Part shown: piece after piece, positions 13,201 through 21,722 of the stretch
Layout of the letters: the number at the start of each line of letters is the position of its first letter
How positions within the stretch are numbered: position 1 is the first letter of the stretch
Assembly (NCBI GenBank): GCA_963970005.1
Contig: CAXAMN010003592.1
Coordinates: forward strand, 89,097-153,096
Length of the DNA: 64,000 nucleotides
From: Durusdinium trenchii
Lineage: Eukaryota > Sar > Dinophyceae > Suessiales > Symbiodiniaceae
Direction of reading: 5' to 3'
Notes under the pieces: generated by a model
Told to the model about the DNA's origin: nothing
The model's database searches: none
What the model saw: only the letters and a program-made list of their open reading frames with translations
Position numbers and translations under genes: made by a program

Positions 13201-16200
13201 TCCCTTTCCTCTATAAAAGTGCGGTGTCCAACCCCCAGTTTATAAAGCACCAAGTGCGTATACTCAAAAGTCTAGGGTTGGACATTCATGTTACAAAAAG
13301 ACGCGAGGTTTGTGCCTGGTGACGTGGAACATGTCACTTAGCTAAGATGGGAACCTGGTCGAATCATGTTATAAACATGTGCTTTTCCTCAGCCACAGCA
13401 TTTGGAGAGGGTCAACACCTGGAGCCCTGGTCACTTTGCGTGGGACCGGGTTCCCTGGTGCTTTACAAAATGCCCACCCCACAAAAACACCAGTGTAGTT
13501 GTACCTCTTTGTGCGGTTGTGTCATTTTATAAAGGGAGGTGCAAACCAAAGCCCCAGGCCAACTACGCCCCAAAAGGCAACGCATTGACAAGAAAAGGTT
13601 ATATAATTACCCCTTCCGGGTGTAAAATTGTTCCCTTGCCGGTGCTATTTTTTCGTTTTCCGGATTGTGTTTGAATGTGTTTTAGAGATTGGACGTTCTT
13701 TGTCATGTTCTTTGTACACACCACGTTCTCTGTCAAGCTCTCTCTGCTGTTCTGTCACGTTCTGTTTTGCTTTGGTCCCTTACGAACACATTAGGAAGCC
13801 ATCTCTCTGGGGCTTCCAAAAAATGTCCGCCCCACAAGAAACTCGCGTGTAGTTGTGCCTCTTTGTGGGGTTCTGTCATTGTATAAACTGAGGATACCGG
13901 TTGATTATGTCACTGTAAAATGGCCCTGGCGTGGCCTCTGTCTGGACAAATCATTCCCTTGTCTTTTATAAACAGGTTGGTGTAGAAATTTGTTTAGGCA
14001 GTTCATCCTGGTCCGACCATTCTATAAACGGCCATGACCATGTCTATAAAAAGGACAACTGCAGCCCAAACAGATAAGTAACTGGTATCACATAGAGGGA
14101 ACCGCGAGAATTTCATTGCTTCAGATCGGGCCCAGATTGATCGCATCGATCTTCTCGTCACTTCAGAGGCCTTGGAGAACCAAGCGCGGCGCTCCAATCT
14201 GGAGACGGCTCCCCTACAGGCACGGCTCCAATCCGTGGAGGCCGGTGGAGGACAGGGGGATGGAAAAAACAGCAGCGGTCCGATCACGCACACAGGATAG
14301 AGGATCCGAGATGTTTTTCCTTGCGTAACAAACAAATCAGGCTGCTGGAAATTTAGGTTTGGATTGGTTTGGCAGTCCGAAGCCTAAATCACTGTCAAGT
14401 GGGCATGTGATTGTTTGTGTGAGGACGAGTATATAGTATGCCTTTTCAGCATTTCAGCAGTTTATGTGTTTATGTGTTCTTTTATGTTCTTTTTCCTCCC
14501 TGACCGGGTCCAACAGCTGAATGACAGCAAACACCAAACATCACCTGGTGATAGGGTGATCGTTCCAAACCGTGGCTGTAGGCTCATACCCAGTCACTTA
14601 ACATTTGCCTGGCAGGCCTAGACCCCCTCTCTCCCCATCCTTTTCGAACATCGAAACTCACGGTGTGAGGCGGAAGTTCTGAAACTCACGCGGGAATCTC
14701 ACGACTGGCAGACCTTGCGGTCCGACGTCGAGGCGCACCCCCTCACGTGACGGAAAGGAGGGTCCGAACCGAGGTCTGATTTGCGTGCGGAAATCGGGGG
14801 TGATGCAAAGGGAAGAGAAGGGCACAAAACATTCATGTTAGAGGAAAAACGGTCTAGAGTCTATGCAATCCGATGGATTCTTTTTGCTTCAGCTTGCGGT
14901 TTCCATCTTGCAGTCGTGCACCGCATGGGGCAAAGTGGGCCTTAACACTTGCGCGGGTACTTTAATGCTTATTGCAGGAAACCATGTTCTTCACGGATCA
15001 GTTTCTGGGTGCTCTTGACTGATCGACGTCCTGCACATGGGTAGAGAACAGTAGACCTACCAGGACCATCCTGTCTGGGTGTGCAATGGATTACCCTACA
15101 CTACTTAGAAATGTCCATCCAGGACACCAGTTGGATGGTCCAGGTATATATGATATATATATATATTTATATGGTCCATGGTGTTTGCTTCTCGCGACAT
15201 CATTGCAATTAAACCAAAATAAAATCAAGAGATGCTTGTGTGTTCCAAGGTCCCATTATGAATCCCAGTAAAAGTAGTAGGGACGAATACACGTCATGTG
15301 CCCAACGTGCACCATTTTGCCCGCACATTATGGACCTTGTCCAGAAGTGTCCCCATCACCAGGACACTTCTCAAAGCATTGTCAGAGTTCCAGTAATCCT
15401 CACTTGAGTCCTTTCACTATAATCCTACACAATGATGGGTACAGTAGGGGCAGGGAGAGTTTGGCACGCAGCCGCCGCACGGTTTAACACATCAACCCAG
15501 CCGCCGCACGGTTTGACACATCAACCCAGCTTCTCGATCGTCACAACACGCAAAGCAGAATGTCTCCTGTCGGAAATCTTGGCGGAAGGGTTTCTATGCA
15601 TTATACGTATATATACGTACTAGATGTGTATATTTTATCATGCTATACTTGATTTGTATATTCTATACATTCGGGTCCCCGGGGTGCCCCTTCTATTTGG
15701 TGCCCGAAAGTGGTGAGTGGAAGGCCTTGGCCCCCCCTTCGATTGTTTCAGCCAGGCCTTGAAGCGCCGTGCCTTGACCTCTTCGGAGCCTCCGCGCGTG
15801 GCCGAGCGCCGAAGCAGCTTAGGCAACCGCTCCGCGTTGCTGCCCAAGGCGCCACCGGGGAGGCCGAGGCATCGGCCGTCGCAAGCAGGTTCGATGGATG
15901 ACCCAAGGAGTCCCAACATGGGCAGACTTCCGGGTGGGCTGAGATGCCAGGCTTGGCCAGTTGTTCATATTTTTGTCCTTGATGGGAAAGGATGAAGCGG
16001 GGAGAGGCTTCTATCATGATGTTATGAAGCCGTTGGCTCGGAAATAGGATTGGTCAGGAGTATATAGGGATGGGTGCGGCTGCCAGCTCCATTCGGCGTA
16101 GTCTGGAGCAAGTAAAGGTATATACTGTACTTCGAACATCTCCCATATAATTACTCTCAACATCTCCCATAACTTGGCCAACCGGGATCGAATCGGCCGC

Positions 16201-19200
16201 TCTCAGAAGCTTCCAGAGAGCGTCCCGATAAACCCTCGGGAACCACACGTCCCAAAGATCTCTCGGAGCTTCCGTCGCCTTTCGTTCTTAGGACCTCGAA
16301 ACTGTGCACATTGGACCCATAGTTCCTGGCAATGGCTTCCAACCTAATAGCAAAAGGAACCTAATGGTGATGGCCTCCAACCTCCTAAACATGCATCTAG
16401 TCTATAAGTCTATTGATACGTCTTGATGCTCATCCAGATATCTCATGTCAAGTTTCTTCCTTGGAAAGCTGCTGTAGATCGTTTAGGTGCTCTACAGTAA
16501 TCTGATCCAGCCTCCGCCCCCAGGAGCTCCGAGAAAACATCAGCCACTCAGCGCCAAACATGGCACTCGCACGCGCGGTGGGTCGACAGGCGGTGGGGTT
16601 GGCGGGTCGCCATCCCGTGTTTCCGGTGATGTGAGGCGTCAGGATTTGGCGCCATGTTTGAATCAGTGTCAGCCTCGAATGCAGAATGCCTGGTCAAGCA
16701 AGAATTTGCCACATTGCCATCGATGACCAAGCTACTGAAATGGAATTGACCAGTTGGTTCATGTTGATTACTGTACATTTCAGTAGTGATTGGCAGGACC
16801 TGACCGTGAAGTGAACAACACACACCGGACATGTTCCGTGTCGAACACAGCCACCGTCGTGTCTCCCCGTCTGGCGTCTCGGATGTCTTGGAACCGCCCG
16901 CACATGTAAAAAGAACAGACGCAAAACAAACACCCACCAAACACGGTCCAAACTGCCACATTCTCCCCCTGGCCTCCCGCCCCTTCTGCTTTGACGCACG
17001 ATCCTTAAAATCGCCCCTTCTTTCGGGTCGCTCAGGTCACCTGGTGCACCGCGTGAGCGAGACGGTGAGCAATCCCTTGCCCGGCGACGAGGCCCACTCC
17101 GACAGCGCCTCCATTCCCAACTCCGCGGGCGCGCGCAGCGGGTCGGATCTGCCCATCGAGCAGCTGCCACTGGGACGAAGATGGGTTGGGTGTCCGAGGT
17201 CTCCGAATAGAAGAGGGAGGCCATTTGAGCATAGAGATGTCAAGATAAAGGGACACTGGACACCAGAGGCAATGACAGACCTTGCTTCTTCAGCTGATTT
17301 TAGCGCTCCCTTGATGTTGCGGAGGTCAAGAAGTTCGTGTGAATATGTGTGAATTTATATTGTATATACAATATATATACATATATTGTGTATTTATATA
17401 GATGTAATTACAGTAACTATACGGAGTTTCTCCTGGTGGTGCAGATAGGCCGTTGCAATCCAAACCATCCGACCATCGTATTTTGAAACACTTGCCGGCA
17501 CCTATGCATTGACGCCACAAGAGAGAGCAGGTGTAAATAAGATGTAGCACTGTAACACTGTAACAATTAGTTTGGAGAAGCAAAACCTGCCCCAGGCAAA
17601 CAAACTTTAACTCGAGTTCACCACTGGCTTAGTATGAGGAACCCGAACATTTGGGCCGAGGCAGCAGCAGCTTCGAGAGGGCATGGTTTCGCAGGAAGGC
17701 TACCAGCAGGCTTGGACGGCTGTGATGGATGTTGGAGTCAATTTGTCACTGCTCGATTTTCCCTGAAACTTGGAGAGCCTCACTCAGCTTTGGCAGACTG
17801 GCAGATTCATTCACCAGGTTTTTCGGAGGTGGAGTTTGAGGGAAACAACTGAGTGTATAGACAGGATGGTTTCGGTCAACACCAGGTTAACTGTTTGTAT
17901 GTTCTGAGGCAAGTAACGTGGCCTGAAACTGCCGGTGCATAGTTGTTCAGAACGTAAGAGCTCCATTCACCGCCGAGGGGCCGTGACCGAAAAGCAGCGT
18001 ATTAACGAGCGGTGACGCTGTAGGGTGTTCAGTCAGCGGCCCTGCAGGCCCTGCAAGCGATCCAGGAGCTCCGAGAGCCCTGGCAAGGCATAGCGAGGCG
18101 GCCCGGGCGTTTCTGCAGTTGCCCGACGGGTGCCCCCCCAAATCCGGTGACAGATCTTCGCTGCGGAGTGCAGGAGCTGGGGGAGCTCGGTATTGTTGGA
18201 AGACATTTGCGTGACCACCTTGCTTCTGGATAGCTGGTATGCGGCTATAGTGAATGTGGCAATATGCGGAGTTTCTCTTAAAACATGTCAGCCATTGTCA
18301 GCCCAATCACCTGCAGATGGTTCATCAGACCCCGATGTCCTTACCTTCTACCTGGCGACAGGTGACATGATAGAAACTGGGGGTCTATGCAGTCCTTGTA
18401 AACAAGCACCTTGATGCCGAATGAGCAGACAGAAGTATGTTCCACTTTTGTAGCCTTGTTTCGTGGCTGGTTTGACAAATTGAGCGGAAGATCTGAAGAA
18501 AGGTTTAACGGACGTGCCGGGGCGCCCGGCAGCCACACTTTTCAATCAAAACTTGGCAGGCTGGACAACGACTCTCAAAACCATTCTCCCTGTCATGGAA
18601 GTGGATGGCACCACCTTGAGCTTGGCATTGGGAACGTCCTTTCGGGGCCATGCCATCCACTGCCATGGTCCAGAGTGTAAACTGTGTCAACTGGTTCGCC
18701 AAAGAACATGTTCTTCCGATTTGGATGACCATTATCCGGGCAACCTGGGGATGCCTTTTCGGATGACCTGCCGAAGTTCGCTTCAGGTACTTCGTTGAGA
18801 GGAAGCTGCCCCAGTGTGGCCATTTTTAGTAAGGCTCATAGGTCCAAAAGGCCCAAGGATAGGAGATCCCTTCCGCTGTGTGGGCACACGGCTCTTGCAG
18901 ATGTCGACCTCTTTGGGGTTCGACCTGGATGGTTTTCGGACTTCACCACTTGGCAGACTTGGCAGATCGTCCGATGGGGCTGAACTGGGGCCAAGGAGCG
19001 GAACTTGACCCTGCGCGAGAAGAATGCGGAGCTGGTGGAAGAGATGTTGGGCAATGCAGGTGCGCCAGTTGAACTTTCGGGATAGAGGGGACGGAGACAC
19101 CCCAAACCCCAACACCCTGAGTTTCGAGGCCTTGAAAGGAAATGATTGCCATTTTTCAATATGGGTACCAAGCCATGGAGCTGGTGTAGGGGGGAAGGGC

Positions 19201-21177
19201 ATGAGTGTAGATTCACTTCTAATTGCTTATCAATTGTTTGATTTGTAAATTGCTTTACGCACTTTTCTTTGCGACTCATCCAATAAACAAAATGGGATGG
19301 CGTACAGTAAATCCTTTGATGCATAAACAAGCACAAGCTGAATATGAAGACAAGGAGCTAGCTGCCAATGGGACAGCTTAGGCAAGAGGGAAGAGGAACG
19401 GTGTGAGAAGTTTCTGAGAAATGCTAAAATCTATTTACTATGGCTCTTTGCCGCCGCCCAGGTGACACCAGGAGCTCAATTCAAACCTTGCCCACCTGGG
19501 CCCCCGCCGACCAAATCCTGGTCCCCCCCGAGCTTTTCAGCACGGGACATGCTCCAACCGGGCCCGCGCCCACGGCGCATGCGGCGCATGCGCCCACAGC
19601 AGCAGCGGTCCACGCGCCAACCGCAGCTCCAGCTCCAGTGCCAGCACTGGCGGGGTCGGGGCTGCTGCCACCAGGCGCCCCCTTCCGTCATGCGCAGCTT
19701 GGAGTGAAGCGAGAGGAACACATAATTATTGGCCGTGGTCAGGTCAACCATCAAAAGTGCCATTGTTTCTTTTAAGTCTTTCATGCTCTTCCCATATATT
19801 ATGATTGTTGGGATGCATGGTGAGTGAATGCACGCCCTTGCTTTAACTTGAGGGATCTTGAGTTAGTTGTACATGCCTTTTTGATGCTCTCTGGGGGCCT
19901 GCAGATTTGATGAAGTTACAAACTTGGGCCTAACTAGTTAGTGATACCAGAAAAATCAACAGCATCACTATGGAGGTTACAGCCTTATGATTGTTCTGTT
20001 ACTTTTTGTCCTTCCTGTTCATCATCACTTATTGTCTATTACAAATTAATGCTGATTCACCCTTCCAGGAAAGGCCCTCAGCAGCAACATAATTTTTCAT
20101 TTTGCTACCTTAGGACCTTTCCCTCGCTTACAGCCGCCGTGGGCCCCTTCGATCTGGGGCCCTGTGTAGAATGGGAACCACCCTCGCTTGACTCTTGTTT
20201 TTGGTCCCTGACCCTCATCGTGTTTCCCAATCCATTTCCTACTTCGCATCCCCCTTTGGTGGTGCTTGGGTGCCCTGCCCGAGGTCCGGCGAGGGCCTCG
20301 TCCGCACCAGCTCGCCGGAGCGCGACCACGCCGTCGCCGCGACCGCGCGCGCCAGCGTCAGCCCGCTGGGGCCGGTGCGGCCGACCCGGGGAAGCTCACC
20401 CACGCGTGGGCCGTGTCAGTGCCGTGGTGACTCAAGGGGCAGGGTGAAGGGCTCAAGGGATGGGGAGCAGTCGTCTCAAGCAATTGGCCCCTTTCTAAGC
20501 AAACATACATATAAATATATATATATATATGTTTCAGATATCAACAAAAACTATATACATGCCTTCATACTGGCGACATATCGAAACCATGTTTTTCTGT
20601 TTGCATTTGCTTTGAATTGTTTACGGTCCAGCTTTTTTTGCCAGTGGGATGCCAGTGGTACATGAGAGTTCTCACATTTGGCTGTACACCCATGGTTGGA
20701 GATCTTGGGGGGCGATTCGCTTGTGGCTGGAGGTTGCCTTGCACCAGAACGCCAACGGATTTTTGGTAATTCCCGGGCCATCTTTGGAAGGTGTGCCTAC
20801 TATGCATGCCGATGTCTCCTCCGTCGGGCGTCTTTGGGAGGTGTATCTTAGGATGAGGATAATCAGGGAACGTGCGGGACCTGGCGGACTTTAAGATTCG
20901 TATATATAATATCTTGATATATCTTGGGTGTGCATCATGTATTGTATACGTGTATGCATAACACATTTACCATCAGCAATTATCAAACTCAATGGAACAA
21001 TAGACTGGTTTAGGGCCAACAGCCTAGAGAAATCTGTGCTTCCTCCCCATCAAACCATCTCTCAGGTTCATGGCAAACCCCATGCTGCCCATGCAGCCGG
21101 GCCAGCCGCAGCCGCCCATGTCCGCTTTGCCGATGCAAGGGCAGCGGTTCCCCTACGGCCCCCCACGGCCACCCTAG
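1161..21177 (+). CDS. Locus A: multi-exon gene for a long coiled-coil protein with Pro/Gln/Met-rich C-terminus (model, partial at 5' end)
   Basis: About 24 short + strand exon candidates share high GC at third codon positions, charged heptad-like peptides and intron-like AT-rich spacers. Candidates: 1161-1200, 1956-2057, 3109-3180, 3734-3832, 5369-5435, 6810-6885, 7208-7243, 8094-8260, 8646-8781, 10770-10880, 11132-11200, 11778-11870, 11970-12180, 12875-12976, 14125-14240, 14670-14732, 15752-15888, 16524-16589, 17036-17184, 18033-18189, 18996-19059, 19462-19704, 20284-20426 and 21066-21177. The succession of short amphipathic helices suggests a rod-like structural or scaffold protein; no enzyme motif is visible. 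The last exons become Pro/Ala/Ser- and then Pro/Gln/Met-rich, a typical disordered tail, and end at TAG 21175-21177. No homologue is recognised and a function is not proposed. Another possible exon lies near 9384-9437 (VARDLRSAERETAR). The real first exon may lie before the window. Confidence 0.45.
1956..2057 (+). CDS. Locus A exon, coiled coil
   Basis: A T/C-rich tract ending CCTCAG precedes it. One base in, the frame runs through SMQELQESFSKELRRLTERM and QADLR to a GTGCCC donor. Heptad-spaced L/M residues and charged flanks indicate a coiled coil. The antisense open frame over the same bases lacks splice signals. Confidence 0.55.
3109..3180 (+). CDS. Locus A exon, coiled coil with DLRRE motif
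   Basis: The acceptor is CCGTTTTCCAG. Exactly 24 codons (ASVGDLRRESDHQSVEMSEI then VRSQ) reach CAG followed by GCGAGT, a GC-type donor. The frame is also open upstream to about 3001, so an acceptor near CACTAG (3011) is an alternative. The DLRRE core recurs in the exon at 5369. Confidence 0.52.
3734..3832 (+). CDS. Locus A exon, coiled coil then Ser-rich tail
   Basis: After TCTCAAAG the frame reads VDLREQVAALKQQGLALEQT followed by a Ser/Pro/Arg stretch. The donor could be GTCGGG (3833), GTGACC (3839) or a GA-type site at 3824. Confidence 0.5.
3833..5368. other. Intron of locus A with simple repeats
   Basis: Contains a TTTC/TTTA-rich tract and a (TA)n run (about 4404-4470). The long + strand open frame at 4298-4783 spans the simple repeats and has no protein-like composition. 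No exon was identified. Confidence 0.4.
5369..5435 (+). CDS. Locus A exon, coiled coil with DLRRE motif
   Basis: After CTCGCCAAG the frame reads IIEASLADLRREAASSRASE. The block SLADLRRE resembles SVGDLRRE in the 3109 exon, suggesting exon duplication. The 3' boundary is uncertain: a GA-type donor follows GAG at 5435 and other sites lie within 20 bases. Confidence 0.5.
6810..6885 (+). CDS. Locus A exon, coiled coil
   Basis: Acceptor CCACCTAG followed by G. The frame reads EVVEVQEKLLLQSRASEEQR then SLHQ and stops cleanly at CAG before GTGGGA. It shares SRASEE with the 5369 exon. Confidence 0.55.
7208..7243 (+). CDS. Locus A possible small exon
   Basis: TCATTCACAG precedes a 36-base open segment followed by GTGATC. 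Two frames are open and neither is clearly coding; GC-rich sequence continues to about 7330. Kept only because acceptor and donor are both present. Confidence 0.25.
7779..7834. repeat. (TA)n microsatellite in intron
   Basis: Two alternating TA blocks are separated by ACACATGTCA and followed by TGTGTGTG. Similar TA tracts sit in many introns of this window, for example near 1550, 10374, 15150, 17360, 20515, 37940, 50275 and 60525. Confidence 0.9.
8094..8260 (+). CDS. Locus A exon, long coiled coil
   Basis: A Ser/Pro-rich lead (SLSLPEPSPASGGRQTS) is followed by RIEELSAALMHSEQQWRAET and GKLEQQLRAELEELQRNQ, the clearest coiled coil of the locus. GC-rich third positions are marked. The 5' boundary is uncertain because the frame stays open upstream to about 7998. 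The 3' end uses a GC donor (GCCCTC). Confidence 0.6.
8646..8781 (+). CDS. Locus A possible exon, basic
   Basis: ACGCCTGCAG precedes a GC-rich segment whose third frame is open up to GAG before GCGCTG. The peptide is basic and ends QWTQGLHDERDSR. An internal GTGGTG could end the exon at 8685. Antisense frames are also open here because of the base composition, so the call is weak. Confidence 0.3.
10770..10880 (+). CDS. Locus A exon, coiled coil
   Basis: TAG followed by G starts the exon. The frame reads ELEIFKSLMEAANHRLDQVE then RDTSAQAWGKDTMSR to a GTAGGA donor. The antisense open frame covering 10309-10890 crosses low-complexity TTTGACTTT repeats and is rejected. Confidence 0.55.
11132..11200 (+). 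CDS. Locus A exon, coiled coil
   Basis: Acceptor TGCGGTGCAG, exactly 23 codons (DVQKLLGRVEETQNDLTQLQ then AAE), donor GTGAGA. One of the cleanest exons in the window. Confidence 0.6.
11778..11870 (+). CDS. Locus A exon, Arg/Ala/Glu-rich helix
   Basis: GGGTCAG precedes 31 codons starting AEQRLLQAECRRAPRAPARE and ending RGRRQ, followed by the GC donor GCATTT. Strong GC at third positions. Confidence 0.55.
11970..12180 (+). CDS. Locus A exon
   Basis: After CGAACAG the frame runs 70 codons and ends in the helix RLRVEALESMIEAQ before GTGCCT. A second acceptor (ACTCTCAG, about 11996) would shorten it. The middle part is Ser/Gly-rich and probably unstructured. Confidence 0.48.
12181..12874. other. 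Intron of locus A with GC-rich alternating tract
   Basis: A CGCGCGGCGG-type run at about 12472-12510 lies in this stretch. A possible small exon near 12520-12620 (KSVSPSPRKAG) has no convincing boundaries. Confidence 0.35.
12875..12976 (+). CDS. Locus A exon
   Basis: After GTTCCAAG the frame is basic (KTLTRRKRPSKHLAPRP) and then helical (VEVKELRNTVSPFLSRIQ), ending at CAG before the GC donor GCGAGG. Confidence 0.5.
13188..14050. repeat. Intronic repeat region with nine TATAAA hexamers and a diverged ~80-bp duplication
   Basis: TATAAA occurs on the + strand at 13188, 13212, 13241, 13370, 13528, 13882, 13967, 14023 and 14045. A unit around 13460-13534 (CCCCACAAAAACACCAGTGT then GTAGTTGTACCTCTTTGTG) recurs diverged at 13805-13888. 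TACCGCTTGAATATGTCACT (13170) recurs as TACCGGTTGATTATGTCACT near 13897. No coding frame fits across it. Confidence 0.6.
14125..14240 (+). CDS. Locus A exon, coiled coil
   Basis: TCATTGCTTCAG precedes a frame reading RAQIDRIDLLVTSEALENQA then RRSNLETAPLQARLQSVE. The exon ends either at GAG before GCCGGT or at CCG before GTGGAG. Confidence 0.55.
14670..14732 (+). CDS. Locus A exon, coiled coil
   Basis: GTGTGAG precedes 21 codons (AEVLKLTRESHDWQTLRSDV then E) ended by the GC donor GCGCAC. Confidence 0.5.
15752..15888 (+). CDS. Locus A exon, basic or Ala-rich
   Basis: TCGATTGTTTCAG precedes a GC-rich block ended by GTTCGA. Two frames are open: a basic one (QALKRRALTSSEPPRVAERR) and an Ala/Gly-rich one. 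Neither can be preferred without knowing flanking phases. Confidence 0.4.
16524..16589 (+). CDS. Locus A exon, short helix
   Basis: CTCCGCCCCCAG precedes exactly 22 codons (ELRENISHSAPNMALARAVG then RQ) and the GC donor GCGGTG. Confidence 0.5.
17036..17184 (+). CDS. Locus A exon, Ser/Pro/Asp-rich linker
   Basis: TCGGGTCGCTCAG precedes a frame reading HLVHRVSETVSNPLPGDEAH and a Ser/Ala/Gly-rich stretch, ending near GTTGGG. GC-rich third positions support coding; composition suggests a disordered linker. Confidence 0.45.
18033..18189 (+). CDS. Locus A exon, helix plus Cys-containing segment
   Basis: GTGTTCAG precedes a frame reading SAALQALQAIQELREPWQGI, a Cys/Pro stretch (CSCPTGAPP) and GVQELGEL, ending before GTATTG. 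Confidence 0.48.
18996..19059 (+). CDS. Locus A exon, coiled coil
   Basis: GGGGCCAAG precedes 21 codons plus one base (ERNLTLREKNAELVEEMLGN then A) and donor GTGCGC. The upstream in-frame TGA near 18980 sets a 5' limit. Confidence 0.55.
19462..19704 (+). CDS. Locus A exon, Pro/Ala- or Pro/Gln/Arg-rich low complexity
   Basis: GCCGCCGCCCAG precedes a GC-rich block with two open frames. One is Pro/Ala/His-rich (PTGPAPTAHAAHAPTAAAV) and could continue to a GTCAAC donor near 19742. The other is Pro/Gln/Arg/Met-rich and closes with TGA at 19705. Composition fits a disordered C-terminal region of locus A. Confidence 0.42.
20284..20426 (+). CDS. Locus A exon, Ser/Arg/Pro-rich low complexity
   Basis: CTGCCCGAG precedes a very GC-rich block read as SGEGLVRTSSPERDHAVAAT and further Pro/Ser/Arg residues, ending before GTGACT. 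No domain recognised. Confidence 0.4.
21066..21177 (+). CDS. Locus A probable terminal exon, Pro/Gln/Met-rich
   Basis: CCATCTCTCAG precedes the exon. The second frame reads FMANPMLPMQPGQPQPPMSA and then LPMQGQRFPYGPPRPP to TAG at 21175-21177, with about 31 of 37 codons ending in G or C. The first frame (Ala/His-rich) is open but has weaker third-position bias and would splice at GTATTT. The TAG frame is preferred, which ends locus A here. Confidence 0.5.
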
Positions 21178-21604
21178 AGCCACCCGGGTATTTGGAGGTT
21201 TGGGGACGGTCTGCACCACGTATCGGTATCCTATCCTGTGATCCGAAGTTGGGCCCTGTAGGGTCTCCGAAGTTGGTGCAACAATTTGCGACGTGCTCGT
21301 TTGAGGTGAAAAGAATGGGGTCCGATGGCTGCGGAGTGATTTTGCAGGTCTCAGATTTGGGAGGGGTGCTGAGTCAGGGGGACATAACCTCCCTACAATG
21401 TGTGAAGATTGTAAAGCAACGGTTATGTTCCATTGCATTCTGGGACGTGTTTGTTTTGGCCACCTTTCTCTGAAGCTTTTTGCCACCCAAAAGCTTCTAC
21501 TCCCCAAACGAACGTGTTTACCCTGATGAAATCGATTAATTCTCCTACCTCTCTATCTCTATATGCATCAAAGAGTCAGGCTTATCCGTTTCAGTTGTTG
21601 CCAG

Positions 21605-21722
21605 GCTGCAAGAGGAATATGCTGCAGAGGATGTCCAGTGGGAGGTCTTGGCCCTGCGACAGCTCTATCCCTACCAGCAGCCACTCGGCTTGGGAAAGAT
21701 CCTCATCCCACCGGCCGGATGA
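21605..21722 (+). CDS. Terminal-looking exon (end of locus A or separate)
   Basis: CAGTTGTTGCCAG precedes a frame [20 protein letters not shown] then [18 protein letters not shown] ended by TGA 21720-21722. It resembles a C-terminus. It lies 430 bases after the TAG of the previous exon, so it is an alternative last exon of locus A or belongs to a small gene. Placement in locus B is arbitrary. Confidence 0.4.

Noticed and set aside
13188..14050. Multiple TATA-box promoters
   Set aside because: Dinoflagellate promoters generally lack TATA boxes and the hexamers sit in a duplicated intronic repeat between coding exons.
20284..20426. Bacterial contaminant or horizontally acquired gene because of very high GC
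   Set aside because: Short GC-rich blocks with splice-like edges recur throughout and fit dinoflagellate exon composition; no long continuous frame exists.
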